From NCBI GenBank assembly GCA_900551535.1, contig URWJ01000014.1, positions 1 to 18,894 of the forward strand: 18,894 bases of DNA, in the 5' to 3' direction. Position 1 is the first letter of the stretch. Each line of letters opens with the position of its first letter. A model generated the notes under the pieces. The model was not told the origin of the DNA and did not search any database. It saw only the letters and a program-made list of their open reading frames with translations. Position numbers and translations under genes: made by a program. Source of the stretch: an uncultured Granulicatella sp. Lineage in GTDB: Bacteria; Bacillota; Bacilli; Lactobacillales; Aerococcaceae. Below, piece by piece: positions 6,594 through 14,356 of this stretch.

Positions 6594-7660
6594 AGCGACT
6601 AACGATGTTAATTGGGGCAATCGTAGTATCTTGCCTAGTGTTGTTTGGAATCCGTAAGAATTTTGAAACGGCAACGGCAGGAGACCCTCAAACAATTATC
6701 GTATATAACTGGGGAGACTATATCGACCCAGAACTCATTACACAATTTGAACAAGAAACAGGTTATAAAGTCATTTATGAAACGTTCGATTCAAACGAAG
6801 CCATGCTGACAAAAATTAAGCAAGGTGGAACGAACTACGATATCGCCATTCCAAGTGAGTATACAATTCATAAAATGGTCGAAGAAAACTTACTTGAAAA
6901 ATTAGATTATTCAAAAATCAAAGGGATGGAACATATCGACCCACGTTTCTTACACCAATCCTTTGACCCAGAAAACTCTTATAGCATTCCTTATTTCTGG
7001 GGAACGCTAGGAATTGTTTATAATAAGAAAGTTTATCCAGAAGGAATGATTAGCGAGTGGCGCGATTTATGGAATGCGGATTTAAAAGATTCCATTCTAT
7101 TTATTGACGGAGCTCGTGAAATGATGGGGATTGCTTTACAAACACAAGGCTATTCTCTTAATGAAAAAGACGAAGCCATTGTTAAAGAAGCTGGTAAATT
7201 CTTGAAGACATTGATGCCAAATGCAAAAGCAATTATCGCTGATGAAATGAAGACATACATGATTCAAGGAGAAGCAAACATAGCTGTAACTTTCTCAGGT
7301 GAAGCTTCTAAAATGTTGAGTGAGAATGAAGATTTAGCCTACGTGGTTCCTAGCGAAGGAACGAACTTATGGTTTGATAATATCGTCATTCCAAAAACGG
7401 TTGGTAACAAGGAAGGCGCGTATGCGTTTATCAATTTCATGTTGCGTCCGGAAATCGCAGCGAAGAATGCTCAGTATGTTGGTTATGCAACTCCTAACAA
7501 GGATGCGCTAGCACTCTTACCAGAAGAAATTACTTCGGATGAGAGCTTCTATCCGAGTGAGGAAGCGATGGAGAAGATGGAGGTTTACGAGAATTTAGGA
7601 ACCGACCTATTATCGCTTTACAACGACCTCTTTTTAGAAGCCAAGATCTTTAGAAACTAA
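6590..7660 (+). CDS. potD: Spermidine/putrescine-binding protein PotD, membrane-anchored
   Basis: This 356-residue extracellular binding protein delivers polyamines to PotBC. It starts with a basic-hydrophobic segment (about residues 4-22) that looks like an uncleaved signal anchor. The mature domain begins with the diagnostic IIVYNWGDYIDPELI, then ETFDSNEAMLTKIKQGG, YFWGTLGIVYN, FDGAREM-like IDGAREMMG and NLWFDNIVIPKT, all typical of PotD. Overall it closely resembles my recollection of pneumococcal PotD, which also has an anchor. Cys15 sits within VVSC, but the hydrophobic run continues after it, so lipidation is doubtful. It is the last gene of the operon and is followed 2 bases later by a terminator hairpin. 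Confidence 0.94.
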   Translation: MKRLTMLIGAIVVSCLVLFGIRKNFETATAGDPQTIIVYNWGDYIDPELITQFEQETGYKVIYETFDSNEAMLTKIKQGGTNYDIAIPSEYTIHKMVEENLLEKLDYSKIKGMEHIDPRFLHQSFDPENSYSIPYFWGTLGIVYNKKVYPEGMISEWRDLWNADLKDSILFIDGAREMMGIALQTQGYSLNEKDEAIVKEAGKFLKTLMPNAKAIIADEMKTYMIQGEANIAVTFSGEASKMLSENEDLAYVVPSEGTNLWFDNIVIPKTVGNKEGAYAFINFMLRPEIAAKNAQYVGYATPNKDALALLPEEITSDESFYPSEEAMEKMEVYENLGTDLLSLYNDLFLEAKIFRN

Positions 7661-7661
7661 G

Positions 7662-7690
7662 AAAAATCGAGACACGCTCTCGATTTTTTT
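7662..7690 (+). terminator. Terminator of the pot operon
   Basis: AAAAATCGAGA (7662-7672) and TCTCGATTTTT (7678-7688) form an 11-bp stem with a 5-base loop and a T tract. A second small hairpin, AAAGGAAC-ttc-GTTCCTTT, follows around 7706-7725. Confidence 0.88.
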
Positions 7691-7778
7691 TGTGCAAAAA
7701 AATGAATAAAGGAACTTCGTTCCTTTGAAATTCGGGTGCAGAGAACAAAGAAGAGGAGATTGGATAAGGTTCGATTCG

Positions 7779-7946
7779 CCTTTAAATCCTACGGATATCT
7801 TCATAGTAGTGATAGTGGCTGTACCGTGTTGAGCCTGTCGTCTCAACTACTACCGAGCTTCAAAGTGACTCTAGGAAATAAATTTCCAGAGTCACTAATT
7901 CGCATCGATTACACTCGCTATGATGATTGCTATAGAATCCGAAGGG
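7779..7946 (+). repeat. Structured intergenic repeat, copy A
   Basis: This 168-base element folds as a three-way junction. The long outer helix is closed by CGGAT/ATCCG, with a second segment CATAGTAGT.../...ATTGCTATA. Hairpin P2 is GTTGAG (7828-7833)/CTCAAC (7842-7847). Hairpin P3 is AGTGACTCT (7864-7872)-a-GGAAAT with ATTTCC-AGAGTCACT (7888-7896). Linkers ACCG, GAGCTTCAAA and TAATTCGCAT match copies B, C and D. It lies downstream of the pot operon terminator, in the same orientation. The rest of 7690-8193 holds no gene I can support. Confidence 0.7.
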
Positions 7947-8069
7947 CTCTTTCGTACTTTTATGGGGTATCTTTGTTTTATTCCAGCGAGTTTGTAGTGA
8001 TTCGCAAGATATTTTTATGCTTTCCTTTTTTGATAAACTGCTGCGATGTTATCGGCAATGCTTAGGAAG

Positions 8070-8089
8070 GGAACGGCAGGAGTGTGGTG
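8070..8089. repeat. 20-base direct repeat flanking the small membrane gene, copy 1
   Basis: GGAACGGCAGGAGTGTGGTG matches 8739-8758 at 18 of 20 positions. The two copies sit on either side of the minus-strand gene at 8194-8571, and the surrounding bases are also G-rich and loosely similar. Confidence 0.5.
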
Positions 8090-8128
8090 CTGAGCATTAT
8101 ATAAGTGGAAAAGGGATGGAGTAATAAA

Positions 8129-8154
8129 ACATGCCCTACTACTGTAAGGCATGT
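8129..8154 (-). terminator. Probable terminator of the minus-strand membrane protein gene
   Basis: ACATGCC (8129-8135) and GGCATGT (8148-8154) are exact complements. Read on the minus strand, the hairpin is followed by TTTATTA. It lies 40 bases beyond the stop codon of the gene at 8194-8571. Confidence 0.5.
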
Positions 8155-8193
8155 TGTTTAATGATTGTGATTTTGTTGTAAGAAAATTGTACT

Positions 8194-8571
8194 TTATTTT
8201 TTTGAGAGGATTCTTATTGAAATTAGTATTCCGATGACAAAAGCAAATGAAAAGATACTTGTTTCGAGGTGTGATAGAAATAAAATTTGTATTGGTTTTG
8301 CGTAACCAAAGTAGAGAAGTGTCAAAAGAATAATGGGGATGCAATATGTTGTAGCAGTCATAATACCGCTTCTAAGGATTTTAGCTCTGGTTACAATCGT
8401 GATTACTAAAGTTGTCCATATGATATTTGAGAAGAATAAAAATCCAATTCCCCATAAGGCGTTAGGAGAGAGCCTTTGTATGTCATGAGTGAGCATATGA
8501 ACTCCATAAACATTGAAGAAAGGAAGCAAGAAAAAGCTGAATAGAATTACTACTGCAAAAAATTTTTTCAT
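8194..8571 (-). CDS. Small hypothetical membrane protein (about four TM helices)
   Basis: I do not recognise this 125-residue protein. It is almost entirely hydrophobic, with predicted membrane segments near residues 4-24, 40-62, 71-91 and 99-120. Short basic loops (TRAKILRSG) lie between them and the C-terminus is charged (RILSKK). It is probably a real gene: on the minus strand AAAGGAGGA lies 7 bases before the ATG, and a hairpin with a T-rich tail follows the stop. It stands alone, converging with the pot operon and divergent from pepC, and is flanked by a 20-base direct repeat that hints at insertion or duplication of the segment. No function can be proposed. Confidence 0.65.
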   Translation of the reverse strand: MKKFFAVVILFSFFLLPFFNVYGVHMLTHDIQRLSPNALWGIGFLFFSNIIWTTLVITIVTRAKILRSGIMTATTYCIPIILLTLLYFGYAKPIQILFLSHLETSIFSFAFVIGILISIRILSKK

Positions 8572-8875
8572 TGTTAGATCCTCCTTTAAATATATTGATA
8601 ATCATTTGTTTTCAAGATAATATCTTCAACTTTATTTTACTATTTTCAAGAGAGATAAACAATAAAATGTGTATAAATTCACATACCATGATTAAAAAAT
8701 AAGGGATCGCATTGGCGGTGTGTGCTGAGTGAGGGGGAGGAACGGCAGAAGTGTGATGATTTTGGAGGGAGTGGGGCAAAATTGGCTTTTTTATTGAATT
8801 TAACCGATTTATTATATTGCATATAGGGGGAAAGAGGAGTACCATTAGGGTATCAACCTTAAAGGAGATGAAGTG
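8572..8875. other. Divergent intergenic region between the membrane gene and pepC
   Basis: No gene is supported in these 304 bases. They contain the minus-strand ribosome binding site (8580-8590 area), AT-rich sequence likely to hold the divergent promoters, and direct-repeat copy 2 at 8739-8758. For pepC, TTGAAT followed by TATATT is visible near 8792-8818, but the 13-base spacing is too short to call a promoter. Confidence 0.4.
8739..8758. repeat. 20-base direct repeat flanking the small membrane gene, copy 2
   Basis: GGAACGGCAGAAGTGTGATG differs from copy 1 (8070-8089) at two positions. Translated on the minus strand in the same frame, the copies read HHTPAVP and HHTSAVP. This may be a remnant of duplicated coding sequence or may be coincidence. 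Confidence 0.5.
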
Positions 8876-10201
8876 ATGTTTACGTTAACAAAGGAATTGA
8901 CGAAACAATATAAAGAAAGTTTTCAAAGTAAGCCAGAGCGTATCGTGGCGCAAAATGCTGCGGTGAAGAATGGCTTGAAAGGATCTAGTGAGACGGTCGC
9001 TTCTGTTGTGGAAAATCAGCCGGTGTATTCGATTGATTTGGAACACGGAAAAGTAGCCAACCAAAAGGCTTCTGGTCGTTGCTGGATGTTTGCGGCGCTC
9101 AATACATTCCGCCACAGACTCTTTAATAACTTCAAGCTCGAAGAATTTGAACTCTCACAAAGTTATACATTTTTCTGGGATAAATACGAAAAGGCCAATT
9201 ATTTCCATGAAAATATTTTAAAGACAGCGGGCGAACCTGTGACAAGCCGCAATGTAGCCTTTCTCTTACAAACGCCTCAACAAGACGGTGGGCAATGGGA
9301 TATGATTGTGTCTATCTTCAAGAAATATGGGGTTGTGCCAAAGAGTGTGATGCCGGAAAGTTTTTCAAGCTCGGCTTCAAGCGATTTGAACAAATACTTA
9401 AATAAAAAACTTCGCCAAGACGCAAAAGTGCTTCGTGACTTAGTGGCACGTGGAGCTAGCGAAGAGGAAATCAACGAAACGCGTAAACAATTAATGCAAG
9501 AAGTGTACGACTTACTTAGCGTGACTCTTGGAACTCCGCCAGAAACATTCGACTTCGAATATCGCGATAAAGACAAGGAATTCCACCGTCACTTGAATTT
9601 GACGCCACAAAGCTTCTTCGAACAATTCGTGGGCTTGAACTTAGACGATTACGTGTCTATCATCAACTCACCAACAACGGACAAACCATTCAACCGTTCA
9701 TACACTGTTGACATGCTTGGAAATGTCGTTGGAAATCAAGTGCGCTACTTGAACTTAGACATGGCAACGTTCAAAGAATTAGCGATTCGCCAATTAGAAC
9801 AAGGCGAGTCAGTCTGGTTCGGTTGCGATGTCGGTCAATCTTCAAACCGCAGCAATGGTCGTCTTGCGCTCAATAACTTCGACCTTAAAGGCTTAACTGG
9901 AATCGACTATTCATTAACTAAGGGCGAACGTCTTGAATATGGCGATAGCTTAATGACACACGCGATGGTATTAACAGGGGTGAACCTTGTGGACGGTAAA
10001 CCTAATCGCTGGAAAGTGGAAAATAGTTGGGGTGAAGAATCTGGGGTTGAAGGGTTCTGGATGATGAGTGATGCGTGGATGGATGAGTTTACGTACCAAA
10101 TCGTTATCAGAAAAGACTTGCTTACAAAAGAGCAACTCGACGCTTTCAACAGCGAACCAATTGTGTTAGCGCCATGGGATCCAATGGGCTCCTTAGCATA
10201 A
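8876..10201 (+). CDS. pepC: Aminopeptidase C (bleomycin hydrolase family, peptidase C1B)
   Basis: This 441-residue cytoplasmic cysteine aminopeptidase trims N-terminal residues from peptides and is a standard part of lactic-acid-bacterial peptide use. The papain-type catalytic residues are all present: C69 in NQKASGRCWMFAALN, H362 in MTHAMVLTGV and N383 in VENSWGEESG. The C-terminus ends in APWDPMGSLA, typical of the family, where the tail reaches into the active site and limits cleavage to single residues. A GTG at 8873 is in frame, but AAAGGAG (8861-8867) is spaced better for ATG 8876. The gene is monocistronic; structured repeat copy B, with terminator-like arms, follows 20 bases after the stop. 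Confidence 0.95.
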   Translation: MFTLTKELTKQYKESFQSKPERIVAQNAAVKNGLKGSSETVASVVENQPVYSIDLEHGKVANQKASGRCWMFAALNTFRHRLFNNFKLEEFELSQSYTFFWDKYEKANYFHENILKTAGEPVTSRNVAFLLQTPQQDGGQWDMIVSIFKKYGVVPKSVMPESFSSSASSDLNKYLNKKLRQDAKVLRDLVARGASEEEINETRKQLMQEVYDLLSVTLGTPPETFDFEYRDKDKEFHRHLNLTPQSFFEQFVGLNLDDYVSIINSPTTDKPFNRSYTVDMLGNVVGNQVRYLNLDMATFKELAIRQLEQGESVWFGCDVGQSSNRSNGRLALNNFDLKGLTGIDYSLTKGERLEYGDSLMTHAMVLTGVNLVDGKPNRWKVENSWGEESGVEGFWMMSDAWMDEFTYQIVIRKDLLTKEQLDAFNSEPIVLAPWDPMGSLA

Positions 10202-10221
10202 TCTTGTAAAAAAACAAAATA

Positions 10222-10386
10222 AGTCCTCTGGACATCTTCATAGTGGTGACAGTAAAGGCACCGGATTGAGCCGAAGTCTCAATTCCTAGCAAGCTTCAAA
10301 CCGAGGGTAAGTGATAAATCACGAACCCTCGGTAATTCACATTGCTTGCACCTCTTTACTGTTCCCACTATAGAGTCCAGAGGACT
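10222..10386 (+). repeat. Structured intergenic repeat, copy B, with terminator-like outer arms
   Basis: This 165-base element folds as a three-way junction. AGTCCTCTGGAC (10222-10233) pairs perfectly with GTCCAGAGGACT (10375-10386). The second outer segment is ATAGTGG-tg-ACAGTAAAG with CTTTACTGT-tc-CCACTAT. P2 is ATTGAG (10265-10270)/CTCAAT (10278-10283). P3 is ACCGAGGGT (10300-10308)/ACCCTCGGT (10325-10333), topped by GTGAT/ATCAC. Linkers GGCACCGG, AAGCTTCAAA and TAATTCACATTG are conserved. The outer stem extends into A-rich bases (from about 10207) and T-rich bases (to 10398), so the whole element probably also terminates pepC transcription. Confidence 0.75.
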
Positions 10387-10606
10387 TTTGTTTTTTTAGT
10401 TTAGGTAAAGTAATCGGTGCTCCCTAGTGCTAACTCAATTGGTTGTGAAAAGTCGAGTTGTCTTTTGTTTTTTTATGGCTAGGAGTGCAGAGTCCAGAGT
10501 TTTTTTGTTTTTTTGATTAGGGTAGATAAGGAGTGCATCCTAGTGCTAACTCAATTCGTTGTGAAAAGTCGAGTTGTCTTTTGTTTTTTAGGGCTTAGGG
10601 GTGCGG
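10373..10606 (+). repeat. Tandem duplication of about 117 bp between pepC and the ABC transporter gene
   Basis: Two units start with GAGTCCAGAG at 10373 and 10490. Each then has a T-rich tract, a shared core beginning CCTAGTGCTAACTCAATT (10423 and 10539, 116 apart), GTTGTGAAAAGTCGAGTTG and TTTTGTTTTTT. Over the 51-base core only one mismatch is visible (TGG versus TCG). Within each unit AACTC...GAGTT followed by the T tract looks like a weak terminator. The first unit begins in the 3' arm of repeat copy B, so the duplication copied part of that element. Confidence 0.75.
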
Positions 10607-10648
10607 GGGACGGCTTTCTGAAATTAACAAATATGTTAATTGAGGCAA

Positions 10649-10690
10649 TAAAAAAGGTGGGTAAAGGCCTGGGCCTTTATCCACCTTTTC
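10649..10690 (-). terminator. Terminator of the minus-strand ABC transporter gene
   Basis: AAAAGGTGG-g-TAAAGGCC (from 10653) pairs with GGCCTTTA-t-CCACCTTTT (to 10689). On the minus strand the stem ends in a T tract (complement of the A run at 10650-10656). It lies 14 bases past the stop codon. Confidence 0.85.
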
Positions 10691-10702
10691 AAATTTGAAT
10701 GG

Positions 10703-13228
10703 TTATTCGCTGCGGAGCGATTCGACTGGGTCTTTCTTCGCGGCGATGCGTGAAGGGATGAGTCCAGCTAACATTGTTAATACAATCGAGATACCGATGA
10801 GGATAAGCGCGGCTTCCCATGGTAATTGCGCCACGTTTTCCACGTTCGTCATTTTCGCAACGACGGCATTGATTGGAATTGTCGCAAGGAGCGTGATGGC
10901 GATGCCGAGCACTCCGGAGATGAATCCTTCGATGGCTGTTTCGGCCGTGAAGATGCGACGGATGTCTTTCTTCGAAGCCCCCATTGCACGTAGGATTCCG
11001 ATTTCTTTTGTACGTTCGAGAACCGAGATGTACGTGATAATCGCAATCATAATCGATGATACGATGAGCGAGATGGCTACGAAACCAACGAGTACGGTTG
11101 TAATCACGCCCACCATTGTCGTAATCGAAGACATGATGGTTTGAATATCGTCGGAGTAGGCGAGCACTTTGTCGTCTTCGCCGGCGTCTTTTTTCGCCGT
11201 GTTATAGGCGTTGATGAAGTCCTTCAACTCTTGTTTTTGTTGGAACGAAGAGGTGTAGAACTCGATGGCAGCCGGTTTGGATTTGTCGATGACACCCAAT
11301 TTCGCGAGGTTTTCCTCGTAAGTGGCAGCCGAGTTTTCGTTGTATTGTTGGATGTATTGCGCTTGTTGTTCAGGCGTCAATTTGACCAACTGGATTTTTT
11401 CTTCTTCGGTTAAATCAGCCGAATTGAATGGTTTTGGATCTTTGGCAAATGCTTTTCCAGTAAATACATTGATGGTTGGGTTGGCTTCTTGCTCTTTTAC
11501 GATGTCACTGTTTTGAATTTGCTTAGAAGTGTAATCGATCAGGGCGCTTGTATAAGCCACACCGCCAGAAGGAGAGTTCACACCAGAACTTGTGCCTTCT
11601 TTTTGACGAAGAACGCCGACGATTGTAAGCTCGAGGCCATTCTCGATTTGCGTCTTCATGTAGGCTTCGTCGTCAATTTTATTCATCCATTGGTTGTTTT
11701 CTTTCACGAAACGGTTCGTGTTCACAACTGCTTTGAATGTTTTCCCGATGAAATCACTATATTGATACGTTTGTGATTTGAGTTCGTCGAGCTTCTTTGC
11801 ATCATTTAATTCGCTAGGGTCTTTAATGCGTAAGCTATAAAGGAGCAGGTCACTGATTTGGTTATCTTCATCGACGATAAGGACGATTTCAGATTTATCC
11901 TTTGGAAGGCGACCTTCTAGCACGTCATATTGCGCATTCAGCATCTCCTCGTCGCTTGAAAGTTGGCTCCAGTAGTCGATATTTTGCAAGTAGCCTTTAA
12001 TCGTTTGGTTCGCCGTATCCACTTCGCTCGCTAGATTTGACGGAAGAATGCTCTTTATACCGTTAGATGTGTCACTGGCGTAAATATACGGTTGCAGGTT
12101 GTATTGGTAACGAATGTCTTTTGTCAGTTTTGCGACTTCAGATGCGTGTTCGTCCAAGTAAGTCTTGAAGGACGCGAGGTCGTTTTTCCCAATTTGTTTT
12201 TTTAATAAATTCGTCAACACCGTATTGACGCCAAGCTCGTTATTGTCTTTATAAGGCTTATCGCTTAAATCCGGAGAGGTCGCTAGCAAGTTACTGTGGT
12301 TCTGCTCGCTAATCGTCAGTGGAAGAGAGACGAGGGTGTCTTCTTGCACCTTCTTCACGTAGTCGCTCACACCGTTCGAGAGGGCCAGGATAAGGGCAAT
12401 CCCGATAATCCCGATAGAACCGGCAAACGCAGTCAGGAAGGTACGGCCTTTCTTCGTCAATAGATTATTAAATGAAAGGGCTAGAGCCGTCATAAAGCTC
12501 ATCTTCGTCTTCGTGAACTGAATGTCCCCTTGTTTGGGTTCTTCGGTGGGTTCGTATGGATTCGAGTCGCTTAAGATATTTCCATCTAATACTTGTACGA
12601 TACGAGTGGAGTACGTCTGTGCCAGTTTCGGGTTATGCGTCACCATGATCACGAGACGTTCCTTGGCGATGTCTTTTAATAACTCCATGATTTGAACAGA
12701 AGTCTCAGAATCGAGCGCTCCTGTCGGCTCGTCGGCTAAAACAACTTTTGGATTATTGACAAGGGCACGCGCAATCGCAATCCGTTGCATTTGTCCCCCA
12801 GACATTTGGTTTGGTTTCTTATATAAATGGTCCTTCAACCCAACGCGTTCGAGGGCTTCGATGGCACGTTTCTTGCGTTCCGCTTTGGAAACACCAGAGA
12901 GTGTCATTGCAATCTCGACGTTTGAGAGTGCCGTTTGGTGGCCGATAAGATTATACGACTGGAAGACGAACCCGATGGTGTGGTTTCTGTAACTATCCCA
13001 ATCGCGGTCTTTAAATTGCTTTGTTGATTTTCCTTGGATGAGTAAATCACCCGATGTGTATTGGTCGAGTCCACCGATGATATTTAATAGGGTGGTTTTC
13101 CCTGAACCCGATTGTCCGAGAATCGAGACGAACTCATTTTCACGGAAGCGAATCGAGATATCTTTCAGCGCGTGAAACTCTTGATTTCCAGTATGATAAA
13201 CTTTTGAAATATGTTGTAGTTGTAGCAT
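10703..13228 (-). CDS. MacB-like ABC transporter, fused ATPase and FtsX-type permease
   Basis: This 841-residue protein has an N-terminal ABC ATPase (about 1-225) with Walker A GQSGSGKTT (38-46), signature MSGGQ (142-146), Walker B VVLADE (162-167) and switch H198. The permease part has TM1 at about 264-285 and a long extracellular domain to about residue 680. Three C-terminal helices follow, with the FtsX/MacB motif LERTKEIGILRAMGASKKDI and the ending IPSRIAAKKDPVESLRSE. Such mechanotransmission-type transporters act on lipoproteins, peptides or antimicrobials; the substrate is not evident. The reading frame extends to 13423, but minus-strand AAGGAG lies 7 bases before the ATG at 13228, and the upstream residues show no domain. 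An extended -10 (TGGTACACT) lies upstream on that strand. It diverges from cdd. Confidence 0.85.
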   Translation of the reverse strand: MLQLQHISKVYHTGNQEFHALKDISIRFRENEFVSILGQSGSGKTTLLNIIGGLDQYTSGDLLIQGKSTKQFKDRDWDSYRNHTIGFVFQSYNLIGHQTALSNVEIAMTLSGVSKAERKKRAIEALERVGLKDHLYKKPNQMSGGQMQRIAIARALVNNPKVVLADEPTGALDSETSVQIMELLKDIAKERLVIMVTHNPKLAQTYSTRIVQVLDGNILSDSNPYEPTEEPKQGDIQFTKTKMSFMTALALSFNNLLTKKGRTFLTAFAGSIGIIGIALILALSNGVSDYVKKVQEDTLVSLPLTISEQNHSNLLATSPDLSDKPYKDNNELGVNTVLTNLLKKQIGKNDLASFKTYLDEHASEVAKLTKDIRYQYNLQPYIYASDTSNGIKSILPSNLASEVDTANQTIKGYLQNIDYWSQLSSDEEMLNAQYDVLEGRLPKDKSEIVLIVDEDNQISDLLLYSLRIKDPSELNDAKKLDELKSQTYQYSDFIGKTFKAVVNTNRFVKENNQWMNKIDDEAYMKTQIENGLELTIVGVLRQKEGTSSGVNSPSGGVAYTSALIDYTSKQIQNSDIVKEQEANPTINVFTGKAFAKDPKPFNSADLTEEEKIQLVKLTPEQQAQYIQQYNENSAATYEENLAKLGVIDKSKPAAIEFYTSSFQQKQELKDFINAYNTAKKDAGEDDKVLAYSDDIQTIMSSITTMVGVITTVLVGFVAISLIVSSIMIAIITYISVLERTKEIGILRAMGASKKDIRRIFTAETAIEGFISGVLGIAITLLATIPINAVVAKMTNVENVAQLPWEAALILIGISIVLTMLAGLIPSRIAAKKDPVESLRSE

Positions 13229-13328
13229 CACCAAGCTCCTTTCATCAATGTCCCTAGTGTACCACAGTTGCGGAGTGTGCACATAGGACTGGAGTCGGAA
13301 TTTTAGAAAAAGTTGGCAGGGAGAAATG

Positions 13329-13356
13329 TTGAAACTCCCTATAAAATCTGTATAAT
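13329..13356 (+). promoter_or_regulatory. Promoter of cdd
   Basis: -35 TTGAAA (13329-13334), 16-base spacer, -10 TATAAT (13351-13356), 31 bases before the cdd start codon. Confidence 0.75.
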
Positions 13357-13387
13357 AGGTATACAACACAAAAAAGGAGTACAACCC

Positions 13388-13795
13388 ATGACAACAATTG
13401 ATAAAGTGGCTCTTATGGAGCAAGCCAAAGAAGTTTTAAAGAATGCTTACTGTCCGTATTCAAAATTCCCTGTAGGAGCTGCGGTTTTATATAAAGATGG
13501 CCGTGTGATTACGGGAGCGAATATTGAGAATGTATCGTTTGGGGTAACCAACTGTGCAGAACGTAGCGCGATTTTCTACGGAGCTTCACAAGGCTATCGT
13601 AAAGGCGATATTTTAGCGATTGCCGTTGCGGGGGAAACAGAAGGATTCTTACCACCATGTAACATTTGTCGTCAAGTGATGGTTGAGTTCTGTGGACCAG
13701 ATACTCCTGTATTCTTATTGAATGGAAAAGGCGAAATTCTAGAATTACGTTTAGAGGAATTAGTTCCTTATTCATTTGTTAGCTTAGAAATGTAA
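13388..13795 (+). CDS. cdd: Cytidine deaminase
   Basis: This 135-residue cytosolic enzyme deaminates cytidine and deoxycytidine to uridine and deoxyuridine in pyrimidine salvage. The zinc site is complete: C56 and catalytic E58 in NCAERSA, with C91 and C94 in PPCNICRQ. Three cysteine ligands and a length near 130 mark the small homotetrameric class of Bacillus-type enzymes. The frame is open back to 13313, but AAAGGAG (13373-13379) and the promoter place the start at ATG 13388. It appears to be a single-gene unit with its own promoter and terminator. Confidence 0.95.
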   Translation: MTTIDKVALMEQAKEVLKNAYCPYSKFPVGAAVLYKDGRVITGANIENVSFGVTNCAERSAIFYGASQGYRKGDILAIAVAGETEGFLPPCNICRQVMVEFCGPDTPVFLLNGKGEILELRLEELVPYSFVSLEM

Positions 13796-13807
13796 TAAAA
13801 TCCTATA

Positions 13808-13846
13808 AGAAATGAAGCAGCCAGTCGTTGCTTCGTTTCTTTTTTT
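13808..13846 (+). terminator. Terminator of cdd
   Basis: AGAAATGAAGCA (13808-13819) pairs with TGCTTCGTTTCT (13829-13840) with one G-U pair, followed by a T tract to 13846. Confidence 0.88.
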
Positions 13847-13859
13847 GTCCAAAAAAATT

Positions 13860-14166
13860 GAAAAATAAATTCGACGGGGTTTGCTGGATCTATTCCGAAA
13901 ACTGAATTTTTAGAATATAATCGCCTGAATTTCTAGTGATTGAATGATATAAAAGTTATTCAGCAGATTGCTTGAACAGCGATTAGAAATCCGGATGCAG
14001 GATCTATTTGTAATGGGATCTTCTACACTGCAAGGAGTGCATTTATACAAAATTTGTTGGTTTTCCGAAGTGTTGAAATGAGTTCTTTGTATAAAATTTT
14101 CTCGCGCCATTTTTGCACGAAAAAAAGTAAAATGTAGCATATATGTTACACTTCAAAAAAATAAGA
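13860..14166. other. Unassigned AT-rich intergenic segment with inverted and direct repeats
   Basis: No gene is supported here. TGC(T/A)GGATCTATT occurs at 13882-13894 and 13996-14008. AATCGC-CTGAAT (13919-13930) is complementary to ATTCAG (13958-13963) and GCGATT (13979-13984), giving an interrupted stem. TATACAAA and TTTGTATA form a further inverted pair between about 14046 and 14097. The structure is weaker than in the repeat elements and no family is recognised. Confidence 0.35.
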
Positions 14167-14340
14167 CCGAAGAATCCAGCGGATGCCATAATGGCAGTAA
14201 TGGGGGATGGCAACCAATGTGAATTACTGACTCTAGTGAATTCCCGTAGAGTCAGTTTGAAGCTTAGTAGAGCTTGAGACTTTGGCTCAAGCCGGTGCCC
14301 TATTACAGCTTTTATGGCCAAATCCGCTAGGATTCGAAGG
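14167..14340 (-). repeat. Structured intergenic repeat, copy C (minus orientation)
   Basis: On the minus strand this 174-base element has the same fold as copies A, B and D. The outer helix arms are 14167-14184 (CCGAAGAATCCAGCGGAT on plus) and 14322-14340, complementary apart from about two positions. A second segment pairs CATAA...TAATAGGG with CCCCATTA...TTATG. P2 is CTTGAG (14273-14278)/CTCAAG (14286-14291). P3 is ACTGACTCTA (14226-14235)/TAGAGTCAGT (14247-14256). Minus-strand linkers GGCACCGG, AAGCTTCAAA and TAATTCACATTG are conserved. It lies between cdd and the promoter of the SOS-type repressor. Confidence 0.75.
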
Positions 14341-14356
14341 GATTAAGCGCCAACCG

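Noticed and set aside
6590..6660. Lipobox in PotD (VVSC at residues 12-15)
   Set aside because: The hydrophobic run continues past the cysteine, which does not fit a cleaved lipoprotein signal; an uncleaved anchor is more likely.
8612..8845. Minus-strand 77-codon frame upstream of the small membrane gene
   Set aside because: No ribosome binding site and low-complexity Pro/His content; only the HHTSAVP similarity to the other repeat copy is notable.
10373..10606. CRISPR array
   Set aside because: Only two long units of about 117 bp, no short repeats with unique spacers and no cas genes.
10703..11776. Plus-strand frames opposite the ABC transporter gene
   Set aside because: Shadows of a long, well-supported minus-strand gene.
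13229..13423. N-terminal extension of the MacB-like transporter to 13423
   Set aside because: The ATG at 13228 has a proper ribosome binding site and starts exactly at the ABC domain; the extension would overlap the cdd promoter.
13910..14321. Minus-strand frames of 76 and 92 codons between cdd and the repressor gene
   Set aside because: They overlap each other and structured repeat C, and show no domain or ribosome binding site.
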